Assembly (NCBI GenBank): GCA_023427945.1
Contig: JAEYZR010000410.1
Location: forward strand, 1-24,352
DNA length: 24,352 nucleotides
Source: Pseudomonadota bacterium
Lineage (GTDB): Bacteria > Pseudomonadota > Gammaproteobacteria > Burkholderiales > Burkholderiaceae_B
Direction of reading: 5' to 3'
Below the pieces are notes generated by a model that ran no database searches, was not told the DNA's origin, and saw only the letters and a program-made list of their open reading frames with translations. The position numbers and the translations under genes were made by a program. Position 1 is the stretch's first letter, and every line of letters begins with the position of its first letter. Of this stretch, positions 12,326 through 19,969 are shown in pieces.

Positions 12326-13507
12326 TCAGGCGGCCGCTGCAGGCGGCAACGGTTGCGCCACCGGGCGGGTGACCACCATGTTGTCCCTGTGCATGAGCTC
12401 GGGGGCGGTCATCGAGCCGAGAATCTCGGCAATACGGTTCGATGGCGTGCGCACGATGCGCCGCGAATCCGTGGACGAATAGTTGACCAGTCCGCGCGCG
12501 CACTCCAGCCCCGATTCGTCGATGCAGGCGACCACATCGCCGCGCTCGAAGTCGCCCTGCACGCTGAGCACGCCTATGGGCAGCAGGCTCTTGCCTTCGG
12601 TCAGCAAAGCGCGCACGGCCCCTGCATCCAGCACCACTTTGCCCCGCAGGCGCAGGTGATCGCCCAGCCATTGCTTGCGCGCCGACCAGACCGGTAACGA
12701 TGCACGCAGCTCGCTGCCTATGCATTCACCCTGGGATAGGCGGATCAGCACGTTGCGTTCACGCCCGGACGCAATGACGGTGTGCGCACCGCTGCGTGCG
12801 GCACGCTTGGCCGCCAATACCTTGGTGAGCATGCCGCCCGTGCCTACCGCGCTGCCAGCGCCGCCTGCCATTGCTTCCAGCGCTTCATCGCCAGCCTGGG
12901 CGTGGTCGATGAAGCGGGCCGAAGCGTCCTTGCGCGGGTCGGCCGAATACAGGCCGCGCTGGTCGGTGAGAATGACGAGCGCATCGGCCTCGATCAGGTT
13001 GGTGACCAGCGCGCCCAGGGTGTCGTTGTCGCCCAGCCGGATTTCATCGGTGACCACCGTATCGTTTTCGTTGACGATGGGCACGACGCCCAGGCGCAGC
13101 AATGCAAAAAGGGTCGAGCGTGCGTTCAGGTAACGGTGCCGGTCGGCGAGATCTTCGTGCGTGAGCAGAATCTGCGCGGTGCGCAATCCGTGTTCGGCAA
13201 ACGCGGCCTCGTAGGCTTGCACCAGCCCCATCTGTCCCACCGCAGCGGCGGCCTGAAGTTCGTGCATGGCGGCAGGGCGTTTGGCCCAACCCAGGCGCGC
13301 CATGCCTTCTGCGACGGCGCCACTGGAGACCAGCACCACGTCGCGCCCCTGCTGGCGCAGCGCCGCAATCTGGGCGGCCCAGTGGCCGACCGCGGCGCGA
13401 TCGATGCCCCGGCCTTCATTGGTGACGAGAGACGATCCGACCTTGGCGACCAGCTTGTGGGCTTGCGCGATGACGGAGCTTTGGGGCGATGCAGCAGGTG
13501 TAGCCAT
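12326..13507 (-). CDS. proB: Glutamate 5-kinase ProB
   Basis: 393 residues. It phosphorylates glutamate to gamma-glutamyl phosphate, the first step of proline synthesis. The amino-acid-kinase domain (about 15-265) shows KVGSSLVTNEG, VVLVSSGAVAEGMARLG, VPIVNENDTVVTDEI, FGDN-type LGDNDTLGALVTNLIEAD and GTGGMLTKVLAAKRA. A C-terminal PUA domain (about 285-370) follows, as in long bacterial ProB. The gene starts 24 bases after the obgE stop on the same strand, matching the common obgE-proB arrangement of betaproteobacteria. Feedback inhibition by proline is known for the family. The gene is convergent with the orphan regulator across a 24-base gap. Confidence 0.96.
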   Translation of the reverse strand: MATPAASPQSSVIAQAHKLVAKVGSSLVTNEGRGIDRAAVGHWAAQIAALRQQGRDVVLVSSGAVAEGMARLGWAKRPAAMHELQAAAAVGQMGLVQAYEAAFAEHGLRTAQILLTHEDLADRHRYLNARSTLFALLRLGVVPIVNENDTVVTDEIRLGDNDTLGALVTNLIEADALVILTDQRGLYSADPRKDASARFIDHAQAGDEALEAMAGGAGSAVGTGGMLTKVLAAKRAARSGAHTVIASGRERNVLIRLSQGECIGSELRASLPVWSARKQWLGDHLRLRGKVVLDAGAVRALLTEGKSLLPIGVLSVQGDFERGDVVACIDESGLECARGLVNYSSTDSRRIVRTPSNRIAEILGSMTAPELMHRDNMVVTRPVAQPLPPAAAA

Positions 13508-13531
13508 GTGTCGAATGAAAAGGATGGCGCC

Positions 13532-14650
13532 TTAAGCGTCGGGGGAGGCTTTGTCCGTGCGCGTTTCGTCAAAGCGGGGATCGGCGTCGACGTAGGTGCC
13601 TTGTGCCTTGTCCTGTTCGAGCTGTTCGGCGCGATTGACCGCGTCGATATGCTCTTGCAACGCGTACACGAGTTCTTGTGTGCCTTCGCCCGTCAGCCCC
13701 GAGATGGTGAATACGGGGCCGGTCCAGCCGAAGCCCTGCACAAAGCGTTGGCGCGTGTCCTCGGGGTCGGGAACCATGTCCAGCTTGTTCAGGACCAGCC
13801 AGCGTGGCTTTTCGGCCAGATCGGGGTCGTAGGCCTGGAGTTCGCGCACGATCGCCTGGGCATCGGTGATGGCCTGCTCGACCGGGTCGGCATCGGGGTC
13901 GGGCGAGGCCACGTCCACCAGGTGCAGCAAGACCCGCGTGCGGGCGAGATGGCGCAGGAACAGATGGCCCAGCCCGGCGCCTTCGGATGCGCCTTCGATC
14001 AGGCCCGGGATATCGGCCACCACAAAGCTGCGTGCGGCAGAGGTGCGCACCACGCCGAGGTTGGGATGCAAGGTGGTGAACGGGTAATCGGCAATCTTGG
14101 GGCGGGCGTTGGATATCTTGCTGATCAGGGTGGATTTGCCGGCATTGGGCAAACCCAGCAGACCGACGTCGGCCAGGACCTTGAGTTCGAGCTTCAATTT
14201 GCGCTGCTCGCCTTCCTTGCCCGCCGTCCACTGGCGCGGGGCGCGATTGACGCTGGACTTGAAGTGCAGATTGCCCAGTCCGCCTTCGCCACCGGCTGCC
14301 AGGGTGACCTGTTCGCCATGCGTGTTCAGGTCAAACAGCTGCTCGCCGGTTTCAGCGTCGTGGATGATGGTGCCCACCGGCACGCGCAGCGTGATGTCTG
14401 GCGCAGCAGCACCGTACTGATCCGAGCCCCGCCCGTGCTCGCCGCCCTTGCCGCGATGCAGGCGTGCATAGCGGTAGTCGATGAGGGTGTTGATGTTGCG
14501 GTCCGCCACGGCAAAGATGCTGCCGCCTCGACCACCATCGCCACCGTCGGGGCCTCCGAAGGGGATGAATTTCTCGCGGCGAAAGCTCGCCACGCCATTG
14601 CCGCCCTTGCCGGCAATGACTTCGATGGTCGCTTCGTCTACGAATTTCAT
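13532..14650 (-). CDS. obgE: Ribosome-associated GTPase ObgE
   Basis: 372 residues from ATG 14650, giving MKFVDEATIEVIAGKGGNGV; the open frame extends 48 bases upstream without homology. The glycine-rich Obg domain (1-158) is intact (GGPDGGDGGRGG). The GTPase domain has G1 GLPNAGKST (166-174), G3 DIPG (213-216) and G4 NKLD. ObgE binds the 50S subunit and takes part in its late assembly and in stress control. It follows rplU-rpmA on the same strand, as in many bacteria. A strong terminator lies between rpmA and obgE, so its expression may depend on readthrough or on a separate promoter. Confidence 0.96.
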   Translation of the reverse strand: MKFVDEATIEVIAGKGGNGVASFRREKFIPFGGPDGGDGGRGGSIFAVADRNINTLIDYRYARLHRGKGGEHGRGSDQYGAAAPDITLRVPVGTIIHDAETGEQLFDLNTHGEQVTLAAGGEGGLGNLHFKSSVNRAPRQWTAGKEGEQRKLKLELKVLADVGLLGLPNAGKSTLISKISNARPKIADYPFTTLHPNLGVVRTSAARSFVVADIPGLIEGASEGAGLGHLFLRHLARTRVLLHLVDVASPDPDADPVEQAITDAQAIVRELQAYDPDLAEKPRWLVLNKLDMVPDPEDTRQRFVQGFGWTGPVFTISGLTGEGTQELVYALQEHIDAVNRAEQLEQDKAQGTYVDADPRFDETRTDKASPDA

Positions 14651-14696
14651 GGCGCTCTGATCAATAAAGAAATCTGGGCAAGATGCCCGGTACAAC

Positions 14697-14724
14697 AAAA
14701 AAGCCCTGCCATGCGGCAGGGCTT
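14697..14724 (-). terminator. Intrinsic terminator after rpmA
   Basis: On the minus strand AAGCCCTGCC-gcat-GGCAGGGCTT, a perfect ten-pair stem with a four-base loop, is followed by a run of T. It would end or attenuate the rplU-rpmA transcript before obgE. Confidence 0.88.
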
Positions 14725-14797
14725 GAGACTACACGCTCTGTCGCGGTGGCCAGGCGCCTGGCGGAGTACGCCGCGCGCTGGGCCACCTGCTGCCGAA

Positions 14798-15058
14798 TTA
14801 CTCGGCAGCGACGATGGAGACAGTGCGCTTGTTCAGTGCGCCTTTGATGGCGAACGAAACTTTGCCGTCAACCAGTGCGAACAAGGTGTGATCCTTGCCC
14901 ATGCCGACGTTCACACCGGGGTGGAACGACGTACCACGTTGACGAATGATAATGGAACCTGCGGAGATCAATTCGCCGCCGTAGGCTTTTACACCCAGTC
15001 GCGTCGATTCTGAATCGCGACCGTTACGCGTAGAGCCGCCGCCCTTTTTCTGTGCCAT
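14798..15058 (-). CDS. rpmA: 50S ribosomal protein L27
   Basis: 86 residues, the standard length. It begins MAQKKGGGSTRNGRDSES and holds LGVKAYGGELISAGSIIIRQRGT and HPGVNVGMGKDHTLFAL, which are diagnostic for L27. Its N-terminal tail reaches toward the peptidyl transferase centre. There is no extra N-terminal extension of the Firmicutes cleaved type. It lies 59 bases downstream of rplU and shares its promoter. Confidence 0.98.
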   Translation of the reverse strand: MAQKKGGGSTRNGRDSESTRLGVKAYGGELISAGSIIIRQRGTSFHPGVNVGMGKDHTLFALVDGKVSFAIKGALNKRTVSIVAAE

Positions 15059-15117
15059 GTTTAGCTCCTGCTAATTTAGCTGTCCTGGATCGAAACCGTG
15101 TGATTGCGGTGAGGCAA

Positions 15118-15426
15118 TCAACCGGCGATTTCTTCGATCTGGATTTCGGTAAAGTTTTGACGATGGCCTTGACGCTTTTGATAGTGCTTGCGGCGACGCA
15201 TCTTGAAAATTTTGACCTTGTCGTGCCGGCCATGAGCAACAACCGTCGCCCGAACGACTGCACCGGTGACAAAAGGCGTGCCAACTTTGAGTTGGTCGCC
15301 TTCGCCCACTGACAGTACGTCCAGGGTGATGGCTTGCCCGATGTCAGCAGGTATCTGTTCTACCTTGAGTTTTTCGCCAGTGGCAACACGATACTGCTTG
15401 CCACCGGTTTTTATGACCGCGTACAT
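15118..15426 (-). CDS. rplU: 50S ribosomal protein L21
   Basis: 102 residues beginning MYAVIKTGGKQYRVATGEKLKVEQ, the diagnostic L21 start, and containing HGRHDKVKIFKMRRRKHYQKRQGHRQ, the basic 23S rRNA-binding segment. It is the first gene of the rplU-rpmA-obgE-proB block, with a strong promoter about 170 bases upstream and a long leader able to fold. Confidence 0.98.
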   Translation of the reverse strand: MYAVIKTGGKQYRVATGEKLKVEQIPADIGQAITLDVLSVGEGDQLKVGTPFVTGAVVRATVVAHGRHDKVKIFKMRRRKHYQKRQGHRQNFTEIQIEEIAG

Positions 15427-15503
15427 GGGTAAGTTCCTTGAATCTGTGCTTTACTGCGAGTGCCTGGCGGCTCCGGGCATCCCCAGGGACTTTCCTGGAA
15501 AAG

Positions 15504-15557
15504 GCCTGAAGTGGCAGGCATTGCATTCGAGCTTTTCCCGCCACAGCACGTGGCAGG
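15504..15557 (-). promoter_or_regulatory. Structured 5' leader of rplU
   Basis: The leader between the promoter and rplU has several hairpins on the minus strand. CCTGCCAC-gtgct-GTGGCGGG (15557-15537) has eight pairs with one G-T pair. GCCTG/CAGGC (15519-15504) has five. CCAGG/CCTGG lies nearer the gene at about 15484-15497. Leaders of ribosomal-protein operons often bind their own product; whether this one does is unknown. Apart from these structures and the two divergent promoters, the gap 15,427-15,776 holds nothing recognisable. Confidence 0.4.
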
Positions 15558-15598
15558 TTCGGTTTATCTGCGCAAAAAATATGCGAACAGAACCCGCG

Positions 15599-15627
15599 AT
15601 TCTAGCGCGACTGCGCCTGGGTGTCAA
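15599..15627 (-). promoter_or_regulatory. Strong sigma-70-type promoter for rplU-rpmA
   Basis: On the minus strand TTGACA (15627-15622), a 17-base spacer and TAGAAT (15604-15599) match the sigma-70 consensus almost perfectly. It lies about 170 bases before the rplU start, fitting a highly expressed ribosomal-protein operon. Confidence 0.85.
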
Positions 15628-15693
15628 AAAAACCTGTGATGACACGCACTTACGTGCCGGGTTGGCAACAAGTCTAGGGTTGCCCGAGGGCCG

Positions 15694-15699
15694 TATAAT
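15694..15699 (+). promoter_or_regulatory. -10 box of the ispB promoter
   Basis: A perfect TATAAT lies 78 bases before the ispB start. No good -35 hexamer is seen at 16-18 bases upstream, so it may need an activator or rely on flanking bases. Confidence 0.5.
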
Positions 15700-15776
15700 C
15701 GACATCTCACTGCCCGGGGCCCGGGCGAACCGCGCGCCGGTATCGGCGTGTGTACTGACCTGTCGGAAACGTCGTC

Positions 15777-16742
15777 TTGAAATTGCCTGATTTGCTCGCC
15801 CCTATCGCCCAAGATATGAAACATGTCGATGCGGTCATTCGGGACCGCCTCGATTCCGAGGTCGTCCTGATTCGCACGATCGGCGACTACATTGTGGGCG
15901 CCGGCGGCAAACGCATGCGTCCTGCCCTGGTGCTCATGATGGCTCGAGCGTTGGGCTATGAAGGCACGCATCATCACCTGATGGCCGCTGTCGTGGAGTT
16001 CATACACACCGCCACGTTGTTGCATGACGACGTGGTCGATGAATCGGGCATGCGCCGTGGCCGTCAGACCGCCAACGCGGTGTTCGGCAACGCTGCCAGC
16101 GTGCTGGTGGGCGACTATCTGTATTCGCGCTCGTTCGAAATGATGGTCGATGCGGGCTCCATGTGCATCATGGCCATCCTGTCGGAAGCCACCACCGTGA
16201 TTGCCGAGGGCGAAGTCCTGCAGTTGCTCAACGTGCACGATCCCGACGTGTCCGAAGAGCGTTATTTGCAGGTGGTTCGCTACAAGACGGCAAAGCTGTT
16301 CGAGGCAGCCGCCCGGGTGGGTGCGGTGCTCGCGGGCGGCACGCCGCAGCAGGAGGAGGCAGCCGGCGCCTATGGCCGCCACATCGGGACGGCGTTTCAA
16401 CTGGTCGACGATGTGCTCGATTACGGTGGCGATGCCGAGGCGCTGGGCAAGAACGTGGGTGACGACTTGCGCGAAGGCAAACCGACCTTGCCCCTGATCC
16501 GTGTCATGGAAAACGGCACTCCGGCCCAGCGCGAACTCATTCGCCAGGCGATCAAGACGGGCGACGCCGATTTCGCTGGTGTGGCCGACGCCATTCGCGC
16601 AACCGATGCCTTAAGTCACACGATGCAGGCGGCGCAGCGTGAGGCCAACCTCGCGCGCGAGGCGCTTACGCACTATCCGGCTTCCGTTTATCGGGATTCC
16701 CTGTTAGAATTTTGCGCTTTCGCGGTAAACCGGGATCGCTGA
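15777..16742 (+). CDS. ispB: Octaprenyl-diphosphate synthase
   Basis: 321 residues. It extends farnesyl diphosphate with isopentenyl units to make the ubiquinone side chain. The first aspartate-rich motif is DDVVD (84-88), within FIHTATLLHDDVVDES, and the second is DDVLD (211-215). GGKRMRPAL, KTAKLFEAA and GKNVGDDLREGKPTLPLI are all typical of IspB. The start is a TTG at 15777, giving MKLPDLLAPIAQDMKHVDAV, which matches the usual N-terminus; only a weak GGAAA precedes it, and the next Met (residue 14) would remove conserved residues. The exact chain length made cannot be proved from sequence, but eight units fits the group. It is divergent from rplU. Confidence 0.95.
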   Translation: MKLPDLLAPIAQDMKHVDAVIRDRLDSEVVLIRTIGDYIVGAGGKRMRPALVLMMARALGYEGTHHHLMAAVVEFIHTATLLHDDVVDESGMRRGRQTANAVFGNAASVLVGDYLYSRSFEMMVDAGSMCIMAILSEATTVIAEGEVLQLLNVHDPDVSEERYLQVVRYKTAKLFEAAARVGAVLAGGTPQQEEAAGAYGRHIGTAFQLVDDVLDYGGDAEALGKNVGDDLREGKPTLPLIRVMENGTPAQRELIRQAIKTGDADFAGVADAIRATDALSHTMQAAQREANLAREALTHYPASVYRDSLLEFCAFAVNRDR

Positions 16743-16897
16743 TTCAAATAGCGACTCGGGCTTGGCGGGATTTTTGTTTGACGGGTTGGCTGCCAGCAGG
16801 CCCGAAGCAAGGTATCCAGGCAACAGACCCAGGCAAGACAAGCGAATGCAGTGGCAGTGAATAAAGTATTAAGTAAGTACGAGTTCAGTAGCACCCA

Positions 16898-16975
<78 letters not shown>

Positions 16976-17021
16976 TTAACGGTGGTCATGTTTTACTGAT
17001 GTTCCCGACATCAGCAGCAAT

Positions 17022-17054
17022 AGCCGGTTTCGCGCAAGCGTTGCCGGCTTTTTT
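17022..17054 (+). terminator. Intrinsic terminator after tRNA-Pro
   Basis: AGCCGG (17022-17027) pairs with CCGGCT (17044-17049), with an inner CGC-gcaa-GCG stem, followed by a run of six T. It ends the tRNA-Pro transcript. The receptor remnant begins about 25 bases beyond it. Confidence 0.8.
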
Positions 17055-17078
17055 GCGTCTGGTCTGTATCGTCGCAGG

Positions 17079-17775
17079 CGCGCGCACGACCTGGTACGAA
17101 GAGAAGTCGTCGTATTACAACGGCCCGGCCGATCAGCGGAGCACGGATCCTGCGACCAGGGCCAAAGGTGTTTTCACGCCCTACGCGGGCGCGGTCGTGG
17201 ATCTGACTGATGAGGTCTCTGCCTACGCCAGCTACACACGCATCTTCATTCCTACGAGTTCGCGGGACTCAAGTAACAAGGTGCTGTCGCCGCAAACGGG
17301 TCAGAACTATGAGATCGGCTTGAAGGGAGAACATCTGGACGGCAAGCTCAATACAGGTTTCGCGCTGTTCAGGACCCAGGAAAGAAACGTGGCGGTGCTG
17401 GACCCCTCGAGCCCGCCGCTGCCTGATGGGAGTACGCCTTACCGTGCCATTGCGGGGGCGCGCAGCAAGGGGTTCGAGCTGACGGCATCTGGTGAGATCG
17501 CGCCTGGACTGCAATTGATGGGTGGCTATACCTACTTCGCCAAGCGTGATGCAGACGGGGAGTTGCTCTTGCGCAATTATCCCCAGCGCCTGTTGCGCGT
17601 GGCGACCAGCTACCGTCTGCCAGGCGACTGGAACAGATTGACGGTGGGCGGCAGCGTGAGCTATCAAAGCGGTATCCATTTCGACGAAGAAAGCGGCTTG
17701 GGGCGCGCGAATCAAGGGGGGGTGACCTTGTTCGGCGTGATGTCGATAAGGTTGTCGCGCATGCCCGCCGCATGC
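17079..17775 (+). pseudogene. Remnant of a TonB-dependent siderophore receptor
   Basis: About 230 residues from the middle and late barrel of a ferric-siderophore receptor of the FpvA/FhuE type: GARTTWYEEK, FTPYAGAVVDLTDEVSAYASYTRIFIPTSS, LSPQTGQNYEIGLKGEHLDGKLNTGFALFRTQERNVAV, then SKGFELTASGEIAPGLQLMGGYTYFAKRD and NYPQRLLRVATSYRL. The signal peptide, TonB box, plug domain and early barrel are absent, and the last strands and terminal aromatic residue are missing after VTLFGVMSIRLS. The frame stays open to 18174 only because it runs antisense into the next gene. At about 230 of the usual 700 residues it cannot make a working receptor. It begins right after the tRNA terminator, which suggests a recombination junction there. 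Confidence 0.85.
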
Positions 17776-17817
17776 GGCCCGCGATTTGCGCTGCCGATGC
17801 GAGCGCGGCTCAGATGG

Positions 17818-18780
17818 TCATTGTTTCTTCAGGCCGACCTTTTCGATCAGGTCGGCATAGAGCTTGTTGTCGCGGGCCATTGCCTGCATGAATTCCGGTC
17901 CCGTCGCAAATGCATAGCCCATGCGCTGACGGGTCAGGGCCTGCCGGAATTCCGGCTCCTGCGCGATCTTGCTGGTTGCTTCGGCGAGGTAGGCGACGAC
18001 TTCGGGAGGCGTCGCCTTGGGCACGGCCAGGCCTCGGAATGCCCCTATCTGGATGTCCATGCCCTGCTCTTTGAAAGTGGGTGTGGCGGCGAATTCCGGC
18101 ACACGCTGATCGGCCATCATGCCGATCAGTTTCAATTTTCCAGATTCCAGATAGACAGAAACCTCGGCGGCTGACACGGTCACTGCGTCAATGTGTCCGC
18201 CCAGCAATGCAAGCGCGGCGGGACCGGCGCCGGCAAACGGGACGTGCACGATTTTGGCGCCGCTTTGACCTTCCAGGGCGGCAGCGGCCAGATGCCAGGC
18301 GCCGCCGTCCCCGCCATTGCCGATGGTGAGCGATTCCTTCTTTGCGGCCTGCGTGAACGCTTCGAGGCTGTTCCAAGGCGCGTCCGCGCGCACCGTCAGT
18401 GCGGCGGGGTCGTAATTCAGGCGTGCAATAGGTGTGAAGTCCGCATAGGTGATCTGGGTGAAGCCCATGTTCGGCTGGGTCATCAGGTCGGTTGCCAGCA
18501 AGACGACCTTGTAGCCATCGGCAGGACTTCGCAACGTCTCTGACCAGCCTATGGCGCCGCTTGCGCCTGGCTTGTTCAGCACCACGACAGGCTGGGGAAT
18601 GTGCTTGGTTGCGGCCTGAGCAAAAGCTCTTGCCAGCACATCGGTGCCGCCGCCTGCAGGGTAGGGCACGACCAGCTCAATGGGTTTTCTCGGGAAGCTC
18701 GGCTGCGCGGCTGCGGTGCCTGAGACCAGCACACATGCCGCTAAAGAAGCCAGGCACTTCATACTGAAACTACCGTTCAT
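17818..18780 (-). CDS. Bug/TctC-family periplasmic solute-binding protein
   Basis: 320 residues from ATG 18780, with AAGGGG about nine bases upstream; the longer frame lies in the 3' end of the previous gene. A signal peptide (MNGSFSMKCLASLAACVLVSGTAAAQ) precedes FPRKPIELVVPYPAGGGTDVLARAFA, the diagnostic Bug start. VVLNKPGASGAIG, HVPFAGAGPAALALLGGHIDAV and SGKLKLIGMMADQR follow. In the family these bind carboxylates or amino acids for a TctAB-type membrane pair, or act as sensors. No tctA or tctB is present in the window. It is the last gene of the leftward set, 50 bases after the LDH2-family gene. Its ligand cannot be told from sequence. Confidence 0.93.
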   Translation of the reverse strand: MNGSFSMKCLASLAACVLVSGTAAAQPSFPRKPIELVVPYPAGGGTDVLARAFAQAATKHIPQPVVVLNKPGASGAIGWSETLRSPADGYKVVLLATDLMTQPNMGFTQITYADFTPIARLNYDPAALTVRADAPWNSLEAFTQAAKKESLTIGNGGDGGAWHLAAAALEGQSGAKIVHVPFAGAGPAALALLGGHIDAVTVSAAEVSVYLESGKLKLIGMMADQRVPEFAATPTFKEQGMDIQIGAFRGLAVPKATPPEVVAYLAEATSKIAQEPEFRQALTRQRMGYAFATGPEFMQAMARDNKLYADLIEKVGLKKQ

Positions 18781-18830
18781 GTATTTCCCCTTCTTATGAT
18801 GGAACACGACGAAACTTGTTCTGTGTGGCG

Positions 18831-19904
18831 CTATGTTTCCTGTGAGCGAGGCAGCTCCACGCCATAGCGTGCCGAACACCGCTGCAACGCCGGAATAATG
18901 GTCGGATGAAGCGCCACGCCTTCGATCATCTGCCGCTCTCGCAGGGCCTGTGAGCGGTCACCCGGCATACGCACTTGATCGACGCCGGGGCGGGGCACGT
19001 TGGCACGACACGTCTGCGCCAGCCAGTCCGTCTGACGGCGGAACGCCTCATTGCCGCCGAAGGCGTCGAGGTCGAACAGTGAAATGAATACCGTGGCCGC
19101 CCAGCCGCCTGTCAGCAGATTGGGATCGGCACGCCCGCGGCCGGCCAGGCCGGTGGTCAGTGCCTCGATGGTGAGCGCCAGGCCAAAGCCTTTATGGCCG
19201 TAGTGCATGCCTCCCAGGGGCAACATCGAACCGGCGGGGGTGGTCCACAAGTCTTTGGGATCATTCGATGCACGGCCAGTATTGTCCAGCAGGCAATTCT
19301 CGGAGAACGTCTGATTGTTTTCTTTCAAGCGACGCGCCATGCTCAGCGTCGTGATAGAGGACGAAATGTCGACCAGAAAGGGCGCCTCGCTGGTCGGGAT
19401 GCTGGCGGCGATTGGATTCGGTGTGAACACAGCTTGAGTACCGCCATGAGGCGCAACACTTTGCACCGTGGGGTCCGAACTGGCAATCAGCATCAGGAAA
19501 CCATCATCGCTGGCGCGATGTAGATGGGAGGCCAGGCATGCGATGTGATGGGCATCCCTGATGACCAGCGTCGCGGTGCCCTGAGCGCGGGCCTTGTGCT
19601 TCAACGCCTCATAGCCCAGGTTCATGAGCCAGGGCCCAGGCAGACGCTTGCCGTCCCACAACATCGACGCGCCGGCCTCCTTGATGACCTCGGGACTGCC
19701 AGCCAGGGTCATCAGCCGGTTCTCGATCTGATCCATATAAGGTTCGAGCAAGGCCAGACCATGCGTGTCATGACCCAGAAGATCACCATCGACCAGTGTC
19801 TGGGCCACGGCGCGAGCCTTCTCGTCTTCCATGCCGCCTGCGGACAGCACCCCCGTTGCGAATTCGACAAGATCTTTTGCGGCAAATCGGTTTTCAGCAG
19901 ACAT
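18831..19904 (-). CDS. LDH2/MDH2-family NAD(P)-dependent oxidoreductase
   Basis: 357 residues from ATG 19904, with GGAG about ten bases upstream. It belongs to the Ldh2 superfamily (malate/L-lactate, ureidoglycolate and 2,3-diketogulonate dehydrogenases and cyclic imino-acid reductases such as DpkA), not to the classical Rossmann MDH family. Visible motifs are LLGHDTHGLALLEPYMDQI (H45, H48), IRDAHHIACLASHL (H119/H120), APHGGTQAVFTPNPIA and HYGHKGFGLALTIEALTTGLAG. It should reduce or oxidise a 2-oxo/2-hydroxy acid or a cyclic imine with NAD(P). It sits between an M81 peptidase and a Bug protein, behind an amino-acid ABC importer, so its substrate may be a product of that peptidase. The precise substrate is unknown. 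Confidence 0.9.
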   Translation of the reverse strand: MSAENRFAAKDLVEFATGVLSAGGMEDEKARAVAQTLVDGDLLGHDTHGLALLEPYMDQIENRLMTLAGSPEVIKEAGASMLWDGKRLPGPWLMNLGYEALKHKARAQGTATLVIRDAHHIACLASHLHRASDDGFLMLIASSDPTVQSVAPHGGTQAVFTPNPIAASIPTSEAPFLVDISSSITTLSMARRLKENNQTFSENCLLDNTGRASNDPKDLWTTPAGSMLPLGGMHYGHKGFGLALTIEALTTGLAGRGRADPNLLTGGWAATVFISLFDLDAFGGNEAFRRQTDWLAQTCRANVPRPGVDQVRMPGDRSQALRERQMIEGVALHPTIIPALQRCSARYGVELPRSQET

Positions 19905-19969
19905 CCCTACGTTCTCCGTAAAGCGTGTGTTGCACAAATGAAATGCGTCCTCGGCGGCCGCAACGTTGG

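Noticed and set aside
12782..15013. 743-codon open frame antisense to proB, obgE and rpmA
   Set aside because: It spans three certain genes and the terminator on the other strand and shows no protein family features.
17767..17778. Perfect 12-base palindrome GCCGCATGCGGC near the end of the receptor remnant
   Set aside because: It could help end the leftward operon, but it has no T run, and such GC palindromes are common in DNA of this composition.
17776..18174. Continuation of the TonB-receptor frame past 17,775
   Set aside because: After VTLFGVMSIRLS the receptor similarity stops and the frame reads antisense to the Bug gene, so it is treated as non-coding.
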